A program made the translations under genes and the position numbers. A DNA stretch of 64,000 nucleotides, taken from positions 6,687,182 through 6,751,181 of the forward strand of contig NC_134288.1 in the NCBI RefSeq assembly GCF_949628215.1. The letters run 5' to 3'. The stretch comes from Phalacrocorax aristotelis. Its lineage: Eukaryota; Chordata; Aves; Suliformes; Phalacrocoracidae. The notes under the pieces are model-generated. The model was not told where the DNA came from, did no database searches, and was given only the letters and a program-made list of their open reading frames with translations. Positions 26,425 to 38,435 of this stretch are shown one piece after another (within the stretch, counting starts at the first letter, position 1; each line of letters begins with the position of its first letter).

Positions 26425-26975
26425 AACTGGCGGTGATCTCCACCATCTCCACCCCACCTGCAGCGCTGCGTCCAGCTCTGGAGTCCTCAGCACAGAAAAG
26501 ACAGGGACCTGTTGGACCAGGTCCAGAGCAGGCCACAGAGATGTTCAGAGGGATGAAACACCTCTGCTGTGAAGAAAGGCTGAGAGAGTTGGGGTTGTTC
26601 AGCCTGGAGAAGAGAAGGCTCCAGGAAGACTTTATTGCCACTGTTCAATACTTAAAGGGAGCTTATAAGAAAGACGGGGACAAACTTTTTAGTAGGACCT
26701 GTTGTGATAGGACAAGGAGTGATGGTTTTAATCTAAAAGAGGGTAGATTCAGACTAGATATAAAGAAGAAATTTTTTACTATGAGGGTGGTGAAGCCCTG
26801 GCACAGGCTGCCCAGAGAGGTGGTCGATGCCCCATCCCTGAAAACATTCCAGGTCAGATTGGACAGGGCTCTGAGCACCCTGATCTAGTTGAAGCTGTCC
26901 CTGCTCACTGCAGGGGGGTTGGACTAGATGGGCTCTAAAGGTTCCTTCCAATCCAAACCATTCTGTGATTCTATG
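26425..26975 (+). mobile_element. CR1 LINE, 5'-truncated 3' end
   Basis: This is a chicken-repeat-1 retrotransposon fragment in + orientation. It contains the end of the ORF2 reverse-transcriptase polyprotein, the short 3' untranslated region with its G-run (GGGGGGTTGG), and the characteristic terminal octamers ATTCTGTG and ATTCTATG (26,960-26,975). CR1 copies in birds are usually severely 5'-truncated, as here, where only about 550 bp remain. The 3' border is sharp at 26,975. The 5' border is diffuse near 26,425, where similarity fades. No target-site duplication is expected for CR1 and none is evident. The overall match to the remembered family sequence is good, suggesting a moderately young subfamily, but I could not compute divergence. 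Confidence 0.92.
26453..26888 (+). pseudogene. CR1 ORF2 C-terminal remnant
   Basis: This is the decayed C-terminus of the CR1 reverse-transcriptase polyprotein. The main frame runs to a stop at 26,886-26,888. It contains the family hallmarks ERLRELGLFSLEKRRL, then QYLKGAYKK, then FRLDIKKKFFT, and near the end a WHRLPREVVDAPSL block. Upstream of about 26,535 the similarity continues in a different frame (a CVQLWSPQHRKDRDLL-like segment). The copy therefore carries a small frameshifting deletion there. The polymerase domain itself is missing through 5' truncation, so no activity is possible. An open frame appears to begin at an ATG at 26,382, but its first part is flanking sequence, not a real N-terminus. 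Confidence 0.85.
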
Positions 26976-27369
26976 TTCATGCAAATGCTTTTCAGTCTCC
27001 CGCAATTTACAAGCTGGTGGTGCTAAGGCAGGAGGCGGGAGGCACTCTTCTCCTCTAAGGGATGGAAGCATTTTCTTCAGTTTATGCACTCTAGGTAGTT
27101 TGATAAAACTGTCATTTTCCCTGCCAGAATCACACAGCTACCACAAATACCTTTCATGCCACACAAAATTCTTCCTAAATATCCAGATCTGGAGAGCAGG
27201 AGGAGACAGAGAGAGGGAGAAGGAGACAAACATAGCCCCGGCCCACTCCTCCGCGTTGCAGAAGCAGGAATTTGCTCTCCAACTGGAATGTGGCTGCTTA
27301 ATAGGGCCAGAGAAGCGAAGAGGCTGCATCTGTAATGTTTCTGTCAAAGCAAATGAGGTCATTAACAGA
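26976..27369. other. Unique non-coding sequence downstream of CR1
   Basis: No recognisable gene or repeat. The frame of 138 codons at 26,965-27,381 starts inside the CR1 tail and has no domain I recognise. Confidence 0.5.
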
Positions 27370-27620
27370 CGAGTTCAGTGATGGAATTGTCTCTCGTAGT
27401 ATTTATTATATGGTCCTTTTCCTGACACCTCCCACTGAGAGAATATTAAATATTTAATGCACACCAAGGCTCTGCTCATTTTTCATTCCCACTTCAGCAT
27501 TTCAAGTCAGCTCCAATCTGCTGCTAGCTACAAAGTCGACTGGACAATGGACCATAATGAATTAACTCTTTTGAAGCCACTGTAGCATTTACAGGACTGC
27601 CAAAAGACTGGGTGCTTTAT
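27370..27620. promoter_or_regulatory. Candidate conserved regulatory block (AT-rich)
   Basis: Repeat-free AT-rich sequence with a perfect 14-bp palindrome ATTAAATATTTAAT at 27,445-27,458 and several ATTA cores (for example AATGAATTAACT near 27,556). Regulatory function is inferred from texture only. Confidence 0.22.
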
Positions 27621-27727
27621 CATCTCTGACTCATGCATGTGCTCTAGAATTCAATCCTCAGTTCATTAAAACAAAGTAAGGGGAGGAAGGCGAGGGTGGA
27701 GAATTTGGGAAATAGGTTTCAGGAACC

Positions 27728-27743
27728 ATAAATAAATAAATAA
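27728..27743. repeat. (ATAA)4 microsatellite
   Basis: Four uninterrupted ATAA units, read directly. Confidence 0.9.
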
Positions 27744-27744
27744 T

Positions 27745-30604
27745 GAAGGGGGAGATGGAAATGTTAACCTGTCAAGGTGACAGGGTTTTATTTACTCATT
27801 ATTTCTAGAGCTGCTGTCTCCAAAAATGAAGGTTGCTCCTGTGAAACATAACAGTCGTCAAAATCCTGAGTGTCACATCCAGAATGAACCACTGATCCTG
27901 GGGTAAAGTAGAAGGAAGACCTTTGCAAAATAGCTCACAGCCCTGGTCATTACAAATTTAAAACAGACCACCAAGACAAGCAGAGCAGGAGACTTCCATG
28001 GTATGGTACTTGCTGCCCATCTGGTCAAGCAAAGACAAAGTTGGTCCTGCCTGGTAGCTGAGCTTTCCCAGGATGTCTACACAGTTTAAGTGTCAACCTG
28101 AGTGTCTAAGCTTCCAATTGCATCTTTGAAAGTCCCCGTTAAAATGTTTGGTTAGATGATGCTTCAACAGGAGAAGGCCTGTCTGTTAAGGACATGGTTC
28201 TCTGTGAGGCTTTCACTAGGTAGTTCTAGTGGTTACAATACCTATAACTCTTTCCCACCACCCATTTGCCCAAAACAGGAGAGTCTATGTAGAAAACTAT
28301 ATGGATGTGATGTCTACAGGCTGCTGGAGATACTGTTGGCATGTGGAAGGGACCATCAAGGTGGCATCTGTCAGGGCCACAGCTGTCCCACCTCCTCCAT
28401 TCTCTGCCAGAGGAAGTATTTAAAAGAAATATTTTCCTGGGGCAATTTTTCCCTTTATTTACTGCTCCTTTTCCATCTTCCCACGGCATCACCAGATCTG
28501 CAGAAATTATCACGCATGTGGTCCCAGGACCAAACTGGGCAGAGAAGGGCACAAAAATAGTTAGGCTGTTTTCATCCACAAGGCAGAAATTTCAAGGAAA
28601 ACTAACCAACATACATGTTTACTTGAAAAAAGATCCACTGGCAAATTACTCCTGCTTTTAGACTTTCAAGTTCCCATTTGCTTATCTGGTTAACACTATC
28701 TGTCACTTTTACTGAGATACCAGGAAATCTGATTCCCACTCATGGTGTGAAAGCAACCTGTATGCGCTTGACCTTTTTAATGTTTTGTAATTTGATTGGC
28801 TGGCTATTCCCATATTTCCTTGTCACCAGCCCTAGTAATCTGAGAGGCAGAAGTGGAAAAGACAGCCAGTAAGAATACAAGCAAACACAAGTGGGAATTA
28901 GTTGAGGCCTTGGGATGCCAAAATTACTCAAAGCTACATCCTCACTGAGAGGGCGGCCAAATCACAGGTCAGCTCAGTTGTATGGCCGGGGCTTGCCACG
29001 GTCATCTTACAGTGTCACCCCCCGTCTTAATTCAAGGCTCAGAGCCTGAGCTCAGGTTGGAGCTCTTCGCTGATGAGCTTTTAGAGTGTGATTTTTAAAT
29101 TCTTTTTCCTGTTGCTCTGCCCAGAAAGCCATAGTAGGAACACAGGTATATTAGCATAACCCTATGTATCTCTCACACTAGGGATTAATCTCATAGAAAA
29201 GGCTACATTGCATATTGGTGCCAGAACACAACAAACTGCAAATTACAAAGGTGCCTCGGGTCTGTTTTCTGACCGTTCTACCTCAAAACCGGGATGCTTA
29301 AATGAGTAAAACAAGCCTGGACAGGAACACGCATGTCAGTAAAACCACTTCTAGGCTGCTTTTGTTCTGCATCCAGTAAGGCAATTGGGCAGATGAGAGC
29401 TTGCACAAGTGCAAAGTCCTTCTGTAGAGACACTACACTTGTCTACTGACTGGGAACAGTGATGAGGGGAAAGCGCAGCTTGGTACTTGAAGTCACAAAT
29501 GACAGGTTCCTAGTAGAGCAAAACAAATTTAGAAAGTTTCTTTCTAAACTTTCTTGAAAATGCTTCCCAGTTTCAGCCCCCCAAAACTCAAATTCCCCAT
29601 GTGGCTTTATGCTGAATAAATAACAATTCTCCACAATTAAAATTCTTTTAATTCCTGCACCAGGAATCCCATTGAAATGCCACACATTTTCTCATAAGCC
29701 TTCATGGCACACACAGGCATTTCTCTTCTTACGGACGCAGGCGCTGGGCTCTGGGTGGGAGTTTAACAGCATCTCCTGCTGCCCCTGGCCAAGGAAAGGA
29801 AGTAACCAGTGGTTCAGTCAGTGCAGAGTCATCCCAGAAGTAGAAGACCCATTGTTTTTGTTTCCTTTCAACAAACCTATCCCTACAGATCGATTCCAGC
29901 CCGGTGCAGAGCGCTGCTAAATATGCCCGCAGTAGCTGCAGCAGTTGGCGTTTTCAAATATTCATCTTTTCAAAGGATGGCTTTTTTCCCCCCAGCCCTT
30001 AGCAGAGAGATTTGCTCTTTCCTGTACTCAAATTGCCTTCCATAGATATTCAGTTCTGACTTAAAATATCTCCTTTTCACTCCGGTGACTGTATACAGAG
30101 AGACAACAACACAGAACCTCCCCAAATTAGCGTACATTATGGCAGCCGTTCAGTTTATTTATTTATGTGGATTTGGCCATTTCTTTTTCCAGTCATTAAA
30201 AAAGTGCAGTGGGTTTGAATGTGTACAGCTGAAAATGGCTCCTAAAGGGAGCCTTCTGTTTGTGGGGTGGCTGCATGGCTTCCAATACCTTTCACTCACT
30301 GCTTGGAGTGAAAAATAACTATTATTCTTTTCTTCATTTCACCCTAAAATAGCTTATTGATAAAAGATCAAGCAGAGGCACCAAACTTAGGAAGCACAGA
30401 ATGAAATATCCTCCAGTGTTAAGATAAAACCATTCCTTTGCCACTGGGCACTGCATTCAAAACCAGGGCTGAAATTCAGTGCAAAGGCCCGCATCAGTCC
30501 TCATCTGGGTAACAGGAAGATTTGAACCTTTTCCGATACAGTGGGGCAAAACTTCCACTGTTAGGGACACAGGAGCATCCTGGAGAAACAGGCAGCAAGC
30601 TGAG
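27745..30604. other. Unique non-coding sequence, no gene recognised
   Basis: No named repeat or supported exon. A 9-bp inverted repeat, AGAAAGTTT and AAACTTTCT around a 6-bp loop, lies at 29,531-29,554. Overlapping frames of 106-134 codons at 28,156-28,661 on both strands show no recognisable domain. Confidence 0.5.
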
Positions 30605-30715
30605 TACAGCTTAGGCTGTAAGTGTTTGGTTCTGTTTTTATAAAGTACCTAGCAAAATGGGGCCTCCAACCAAGGACTTAATGGTGCTGAAATACGTTAT
30701 TTTAATAATTGCTGT
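30605..30715 (+). repeat. Ancient amniote interspersed repeat, copy 1
   Basis: The core reads AAGTACCTAGCAAAATGGGG, then GGCCTCCAACC, then a GGTGCTGAAATAC word. This closely follows a highly decayed repeat that is abundant in turtles and crocodilians and present at low density in birds. A second copy of the same family in reverse orientation lies at about 41,475-41,580 in this window. I do not assign a formal family name. Confidence 0.5.
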
Positions 30716-33700
30716 ATAAGTGACTCAATAGTCCATAAGGCACATCCAGAGACACTCCTGCCCAGCAAAGACTTTTGTATTCAAAGATTTCATTTGAGCC
30801 CGTTCTTATAACCCTCACATTCCAGTTTTGGAGACCTTAATCACTCTTCAATCCCATTTTAGGATCCTAACACCCAAATGACCTTTCCAGGGGTTACAGA
30901 CACCGCACATTTTGCAACATCAGATCCTATCTCTGTTCTCTGCCAATAATTAGCTGTTTCAGGGACAGAACTTCCCAATCAGTTCTGAAGCAACCTTTGC
31001 TGGCTCTGGAAGTGTTGCTTGCATCCCAAGGAATTCCAGCATAAAGGACCTTGGAAACAGTAGGAAATATGCTGACTTTGGTCCCAAAACTTTACATGCT
31101 TGCAGTGTCTCCATGCCGATACTTTTAGTTCCCTGAAATCAAAGGTGATGCTCACTATTTCCTTGTACAAGCGTACTTTTTTAAAAAAATGTTGTATCTG
31201 TCCACATTTTGCATTTGAGTCCTGATTCGGAATAGTTTATAATTCAGGGGACATGTGACAGCCTCAGGGCTCTTGCAGGGCAGATAAGCCAGGAGAAGGA
31301 GTAAAGACATGACAGTAGTAACAGTCAACGCCAAGATCAGAGTGACATTTGGGCTTTAGATAAAGCACATTTTGCAGGACTAGACAGATAAATGGTTAGG
31401 GAATATTCATCAGGTGTGTCATTATAGTGATATTTCTCTTTATGGAATAGAATGCTTAAGGACTGGGATGCAGGGACTAAGGTCTGGAGATAGGTGTAAC
31501 CCATGCTACAAAAACCTGCATACTAAGACTAGTCAGCACTTATTGTGATTAAGCGTGGATGTAGATATTGTCCACATTTGTGACCATACACATAATTATT
31601 ATGAGGAAAAGCCCCTCACAGACTAAGACCTCTGCCAATTCAGCACACCCAGACAGGACGGTGACCAGCCATCTAATGGTGGTAACATTGGACTGTGAGA
31701 GCACAAGCAGCCGGGCACCAAATCCCACTGATAACCAAAGGGGGCTAGACAGCTTCATGGGTGGCTCCTGACCTACCTCTAAATCAGTCCTGCCAGTGAG
31801 GGGCAGGGAAGCGACTCGTTCTCATTCAAATCAGCAGCACATCTTTTCTCCTCTCTTTCCACAACTGCTTTTTTGCCTTTTCTTTCCTCTCTGGCTTTTG
31901 AGCACTGATGCAAGAATTTCAAGCAACATCAACCCTGATGTAACTCCATTTGATTTACTGGCAGCTGGAGGCTATACTTTGCCTGCCGTCATGCTGAATG
32001 GCAGATGCTATGAAGGCCCTGTTCTTGCCCCAACAAATCTCAAGTTAAAATAGAGGTAGTAGAGGCCTTTGGACACAAGGGAGGAAGAATCTGGGAAGCT
32101 CCCCTTGAATTTAAACAGTAGGGGTACCAAGCACATTTGCCATGATCTGGATTACAATAAATAACAGCACTTTGGAGCTGAGAAAACTCTGCTGCATTGG
32201 GATGGTGAGAGTAATGCTAGCTGCTAATGTTGGGGGATGGATTTCTTGGGCATCCAGTTAGTCATGTCCCTCCAATGGAGTACTGTAGCAGGTCGATGGC
32301 AGCTGGATCGTGGCTGTATAACCAACAGTTCTGCTAAAGGTCCCACAGCTGCAGAGAAAGCCAGAGCAGCAGAGCTATGCAGAAGTATGGGTTCTCCGTT
32401 CACCAACAGTTCCCTCAGAACGAGGGTGAAGAAACAGCCTAGAGAACAAAAGGCAGCTGTCTTGCTTTGTCACCTCAAATTTTTATTTCTAAATTCTGAA
32501 AAGCCAACATCATTCTGTTCTGGGCCAGGCAAAGTATTCCAGTTCAGTTTGGAGTATTTTAATTAAAGTGAAACGATGTTTTGAAATGCCAAATTAATTT
32601 GAGCTGACAAGTCTAAATGTTCATTTTGCAAAGATTGAAAAGGAACACTGAATGGTTAACATGATTTTTTGATGCAAACAGTTTACACAAAATGGAAGCT
32701 TGTTGATCAAGAATTCCTGAAACTTGGCATAAAATTTGACCCAAATGCAGAAGTTTGCATTTATAGGTGAAAAGGAACATCCTTAAGTAAAGACAAGAAG
32801 GTTCCCACCTAAAATACTCTGGCTTATCTGCTCACAGGCTTGCTTTCGCAGGTAACGTTATTCACGATCAGGCCTTCTCAGTCCAGTGCTCATATAGCCA
32901 TATTCCAGTGTGTTTTGGCAGGATCAGTGCTGAAGTAGTATGGATTTGTTACTAAATAGTGTTCCTGCTTTTTTTCTATGCAAACCTCCAAAACTGTGTG
33001 CAGGACTCTCATTTTCTTGGCTGTCTGCAACATAGATATTTAACAAATAGGGACTGTGATGCTGAGATTTTCAGTCGCCTTTGAGGAATCTCAGCATTAT
33101 CTCCCCTGAAGCAGTTGTAGTTGGAAGTTGGCTGATCTTTCTATTTAATCTGGACAACACCAGGACAGCTGGTATAAACAGTCATCGCTCCACTCCAAAC
33201 GTCAGCTGGTGTTATGCTGGATGAGGATCTGCTCGTACATCTGTTTTCCAGTTTCGTAGCATCTTAAAGCATTGCATGCAAAGGTGGCAAAGTACAGGAC
33301 TTATCATATGTGATAGAGCATCATAAAGTGATTTATGGCTGCTGAGGAGTCCCTCCATTGACTTCAGGGCTGTGGCTCAAACCTTTGATCAGCTGTATTG
33401 CTTCTCAGCAAAATGGGACTGGTGCATAGGTGGGGAAGGTGGCATCTCCTGTGCTCTTGGCCCCGCAGGTCCACTTTGATCTTGTCTGAGTCAGGCCTCC
33501 ATTGCCACGGCTGTAAAAGAGCGATAAGCTTATTTACTGCAAGGTGTGTGAATATGGAAAGTGTCAAGGATCATCCTGATTAGTGACTAGATGATGTCAG
33601 AGGAGAAGGAGTTGCATATAATAAAACAGATTTTTTTCATGTGGGTTCACTTGGGTTACAAGCTGCAACCTTGCAACTTACCCAGAGCCTTTCTGTGAAT

Positions 33701-33868
33701 TTATGTGACTGTAAGAGCATGCTGAACTGCTGTGTTTTACACACAGCAGGCGTATAGGTGTTCACCCATTGTTTTGGTGAAATGGAGGAAAAATATTAAG
33801 ACATCACACATGTGGAAGGAGGCTGCCCAGGCGGGGTTTGGACACCTAACTCTCTCTGGTTCCCTCTA
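30716..33868. other. Unique non-coding sequence, no gene recognised
   Basis: Nothing identifiable. Frames are short. The 109-codon + frame at 32,237-32,566 is not recognised. Confidence 0.5.
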
Positions 33869-33869
33869 G

Positions 33870-33927
33870 AGTCAGATGGAAAGGGAGCATCTTCCAGTGA
33901 CCTAGAGAAGAAGCTTTGGGAAACCAG
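33870..33927 (+). other. Candidate small exon (hypothetical)
   Basis: A 58-bp segment is preceded by a pyrimidine-rich tract ending in CCCTCTAG (AG at 33,868-33,869) and followed by CAG|GTAACC (GT at 33,928-33,929). One of the three frames is open across the whole segment and reads SDGKGASSSDLEKKLWET, an acidic and serine-rich peptide with plausible codon use. The other two frames contain stops. The phase would be two bases at the start and two at the end. I do not recognise the protein. Random AG...GT pairs with one open frame are common in 64 kb, so this is only a lead. Confidence 0.2.
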
Positions 33928-33929
33928 GT

Positions 33930-36439
33930 AACCAGCTCAGCATGGCTCCAGTAAATGGAGGGTGGGTATGAGATGTGAGGAGGGTCAAACAGCATTTACA
34001 AAAATCCTGGGTCATTACTGCTGGGAGCCCAGGCTGGCACTGGCTACAGTGCAGCTCAGTGGGGTGCTTTCAAAGAAAGATTTGCGGACTTGCTTTCCCC
34101 AGACCTGGTGAGATGTGATGGTTGTGCTGCTTGTGCTGTCATTTGCACCTGCATCAAGTGGAGGGAGGACACGACTGTTGTGGTGCAGCAGCGTTCTGCA
34201 TCCTCTCCAGTGAGGATGCACAAAGTGTTTTACAATTTCACCTACCCAAACCCAAAGCAGGACAGAAGATTAGGAAAAAGCAGGGCTCTTATTATTTGCA
34301 CCGGCATGTCATATTGACTGTGAGACCACAGGCAGACCACAGGCAGAGCAGAGGGGGGTCCAACTGACCCTTTTTCTACCATCCCCTCAGGGCATCCTGG
34401 TAACCTGCAACCCTCTGTGAAGCTACATTTTCTAATAAAGTGGACAGTGGCCAGGTGGAGAGCAGGATTGCACAGTATCGTCTGTGTTGTGGACCCGACG
34501 CAGGGCTTCTCCAGATTTCAAAATATCCTGTCCAAAGCTCAGCAATAGGAGCACAGACATGGTTGCTGCATTTAACAGAAAAACAGAGGGAAGCATTATG
34601 GGCTGGCAAGGCCCTGGTGCCTTGACCTGGGCAGGCAAATCATCCTTATTTTATTTATTAATGTAGTCCATTAATTTGTTCTGATGGTCTCCGATTCATG
34701 TATTTTGTGGTTCACTTTTATTTGCTTTTGTTTCTAGTTGTGGTGTATGGTTTTGGGGGGTTGGGTTTCAGTTTTGGGGTGGGGTTTTCTTCTTCTTTCA
34801 CAACAGTTTTATCTGACATTTCTACAGCCACAATATTTAGGGGACTCTGTGGAAACTGGTCTTCAGAAAAGACCAGGATCTGCTTCTGTCCAGGAAACAG
34901 ATCCAAGAGGATCAGCTTCCTGCAGGACCTGCCCCCCTAAAGGTGTGAAGTAGTAGAAAAGGACCTGATGGTCATCTAACTGCTGGAGAGGCTACAAACT
35001 CACCTCCCCTAGAGAAATCTTCTCATCTGCTAATGATGAGAAGGGCCTCGTATCTCCTCTCTGCTGATACGGCACCTAAGGTGCAGCCTTCATCCAGGAC
35101 TGGGTTCTTGATGTTTCCAGTAATACACAGTAGCAGTGCCATTTTCCACTGTAGATTAAATGCTGTTAACCTGGCCAAATTGCAGTCTGTAGTAATTACA
35201 TTCTCCTAAAAGAGAGGCCTCTGAAAGCAGACTTGGAGTCCTCTTTGCATCCTACCTTGAATGATTATGTGCTGATGCCCATGTTCATGAATCAGTGAGT
35301 ACCGGTTCTCTGCGCTGCAGTGAAGGGTAGGAATGAGAAGAGACATTCTTCAGCGTTTACAGATCCTGTGGAAAATTACATTTTTAAGTGTAACCTCTTC
35401 AGCTCTGCCCTTTCCTTAGTGTTTTCATGGTGTTTGTTACCTGTAGAAGTGTATCAAAGAGCATCAAATCTCTTGCTGTTTGTGCCAGCCAATCTCCATG
35501 CTGGCCATAGTTGTGCATCTGCATCCCAGTGTGCCTGGAGGCAGGGGAAACTGGGATAGGAATAAGTATTGCCCATGAAAGACTTTGTTTCCCCTGGATT
35601 TTGCTGACTGGGATCTCCAGCTAAGGCTTTCCTCCAGTCTGAAACATTCCTAAGAGCTCTTATAAATGCCTTGGATGCAAGAGCTCGTGTGAGCAGAGAT
35701 TTCCCCCACTGCAGTATTGCTCTCTCCCCAGCAGACTGCTTGTTTTCACAAAACTCATCAGAGGGGTTGTGAGAGTGGCACTTCATCAAAGCTTGCTGGA
35801 AACCAACTGAACCCTCCAAATATAATGGAAGGGAGGTACAGACCCAGCCAGAGCACGAGCCCATAAAGGTAAGGCTTATGGGAAGAAACAGTATCTTTTG
35901 TAAATCCAACAGATATTATTGGAGAAACCTTGCAGGAGCACAACTGCTTCTTTTGTGCATGAAGCAGAAAATGCGGGGCTTTGGGCTATGAAACCAAACC
36001 TTATCTTTAGGGCAGGATTGGGCCCCTGAGCACCCTGCCATTCTCAAAACTTGTTGCGTGATGTTGTTTCCTCACTTGCCCCTGGGGATCCCTGTAACTA
36101 AGGGAACCATTTTGTTTTGCAGATTGAGAAGGGAATCAAATAGTTGAACCCTTAGTAAACGTGCAAACACAACTGGTTGTCTTTGATGATTTGTTAGTTT
36201 GGACCTGAGCCATGAGACCTGGGGATCGCAGTCCAAGTTCCTAGAGCTCCAACGTCTGACACGCAGAGCAGCTGATCAAAGTCAGGAGGAGTGAAGCTTG
36301 TTACCAGTGAGAGAGGTGGCCAGAGGGATTTCCAGGTGGAATCTTCTTAAAGTATCTCCTGCCCATTTCAAATCTGGCAATTCTGGCTGAACCTGAGTCA
36401 CCTACTTAATAAAAAATTCCATGTTCAGTCCATAGAAAA
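33930..36439. other. Unique non-coding sequence, no gene recognised
   Basis: Several donor-like GTGAGT sites occur on either strand (near 35,003 on - and 35,298 on +) without a convincing exon. The minus-strand frame of 151 codons at 35,454-35,909 has no recognisable domain. Confidence 0.5.
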
Positions 36440-36650
36440 GCTTCCAGCACAATTAGATCAATTTCCTCTAAGTAGCAATAAATGTGTTTTCCTTTAAAAG
36501 GCCAACACAAGCACATTAGCACAGCCTATAATCCCCATTCTCTCTATTAGCTCAAAGTACATCCTAAAGGCCAAGGGTCGCAGCTAAAGACTAATCAGTC
36601 TCATTAGCCTGTCTAATTTATCTTAACTAGAGGGACACAAACACACTAAA
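36440..36650. promoter_or_regulatory. Candidate conserved regulatory block (AT-rich)
   Basis: Repeat-free AT-rich sequence with repeated CATTAGC, CTATTAG and TCATTAGCC words and no open frame of note. This texture is common in deeply conserved non-coding elements. Hypothesis only. Confidence 0.2.
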
Positions 36651-38237
36651 ACTGTTAGGGAGACTTTTTGATCAGGTTATGGGAGTCATTCATCAGGGTC
36701 CTGCAGCTTCCAGAGACAGGAAGAGAGAAACAACCCAGGGACAAAGACATTCTGCAAGGAGGCTCTGGACCAAGATGCACCCACACAGGCTGGATGGGGC
36801 AGAAACCCTCCCAGAGGCTCTGCTGTCCTCCCAGGCAACATCCCAGCAGGCTGGGGGGAGATATGGAAAAGCATCTCCTCCTTGGTCTCACCCACATGCC
36901 GCCCCGCAGCTCAGCGTCTTCCTTGCTCTGGCTCCACTTTGGCACTGCAGTCGCTTGCTGGTCTGGGGAAGGGTTTGAGTCCTGCTGGTTAAAGTTTAAC
37001 CCTTCCCCAGCTGCGGTTTCACAGGGGCCCTGTCGGCCACCACAGTGACTTGGGGACGTAAGATGCCCCTCCTTCTCCCACACGCATGACTCTCCTGCGA
37101 CTCCCAGCCCTCAGCACCTTCCCAGCTGCAGCGCGCTGCTCTTGCAGCTTGACAGGGCACAGCTGACCCCTTCTCCGCTCCCCTGGCAGGCAGACGGGAA
37201 GGGATACTGCTCAAATCCAGCTGGAAGCAGCATGAGAAAGGAAAAATGAAGCAAAAAATGAACTACTGTGGAAGTAGCTTTGTCCTATCTGAATAATTAA
37301 GTGTTCTAGATGCCCGACAACAGACCCCTACTCCTGAACCTTTCTTCACCATTAGCAGGCACTGCAAATTCCCTCACAAACATCACCCATAATTATTGTC
37401 CAGGTGCCAGGCTTTAGTGGCCCAAGGCAATGAGCAAACCCTGAGGCTAGTTTCCAGCCCCAAGGCTCTAACTCATGTTTCCGTCCTGAATGCTCCTGGC
37501 TGGGAGGAATTTCAGAATTTGTGCTGCCAGCACATCTCTGTCAGATATTAAAAGACAGGGAGGTCTTCTGCTAACAAAAGGAGGAAATCGAAATTATCTA
37601 AGGACTTTCAATACAAGGAGGCTGGCCAAGCTCTAAATCAAAGTCACCTCTTGGGACTCTCCTAGGAGAAAGGAAAAAGTTATCCTCAGATCCCTACTTC
37701 TATCTAGAACAGTTGCATTTCCAGTAACAACCAGCCACAGAAAGGGCAACATTGCTCTTACAGACCCTTTCCCTCATGCACAACTCTTCTTTCTGTATCA
37801 TACGTGTGTCCTCATCCTGCCCTCCATGACACTGCAACATCAGAGCACCTCGGGATGCAGCCGTGCAATGAGAGCTGAGCTGTTTAAACTCGACCGAAGT
37901 CCAGCCACCATGCAAACCTTTCATCACCCACCCAAGGGGCTGCTGCCAAGGACAACGGTCACAGCAGAAACACTCTTTGGGCACCCATCTTTCTCCCTCT
38001 CCATCAATCAACTGCTGTGCATAGGTCTCAAGCGCTGAGGCTGAGGCGGTGGAGTTCAGAAGGCTGCCAAAAGACTTGTGGCCTGGGATTTCACATGGGG
38101 GAGAGAAGTTTGAGGAGGATAACATATAAACTTCAAAGGTGCAATGACTCTGACAAGAGGATCTATAAAGTGTCACAGCAGTTTGTGTCACCCTTTGCCG
38201 TTTTTAGTCATCCACTTTGACTGAGCTTCTCACTTTC
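36651..38237. other. Unique non-coding sequence, no gene recognised
   Basis: A C/G-rich stretch at 36,660-37,200 opens long overlapping frames on both strands (up to 142 codons on -, 126 on +). A 163-codon minus frame lies at 37,700-38,191. None shows a recognisable domain. Frames open on both strands over the same bases are best explained by stop-poor composition. Confidence 0.5.
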
Positions 38238-38242
38238 AAGAT
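38238..38242. repeat. Target-site duplication, left copy
   Basis: AAGAT immediately precedes the first TG of the LTR and is repeated exactly after its last CA at 39,434-39,438. A 5-bp duplication is typical of ERVL-type and some other retroviral integrations. Confidence 0.85.
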
Positions 38243-38427
38243 TGTATTGAGTTTGCAGGGTGAGGTTTTGGTAGTGTGGGGCAGGGGGCTACAGGGTGGC
38301 TTCTGTGAGAAGCTGCTAGACACTTCCCCTGTGTCCAACAGAGCCAATGCCAGGCAGCTCCAAGGTGGACCCACCGCCGGCCAAGGCCGAGCCCATCACT
38401 GTTGGTGGTAGCACCTCTGGGATAACA

Positions 38428-38435
38428 TATTTAAG
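38428..38435 (+). promoter_or_regulatory. LTR TATA-like box
   Basis: TATTTAAG lies about 186 bp into the LTR. It is the expected position for the U3 promoter, with purine-rich transcribed sequence following. Whether it still drives transcription is unknown. Confidence 0.5.

Noticed and set aside
35003-35040. Minus-strand micro-exon with a GAG|GTGAGT donor
   Set aside because: Under 30 bp, weak acceptor, and no supporting exon nearby.
36655-37083. 142-codon minus frame with overlapping 126- and 99-codon plus frames
   Set aside because: All three are open because the stretch is C/G-rich and stop-poor. No domain, no splice context and mutually overlapping frames.
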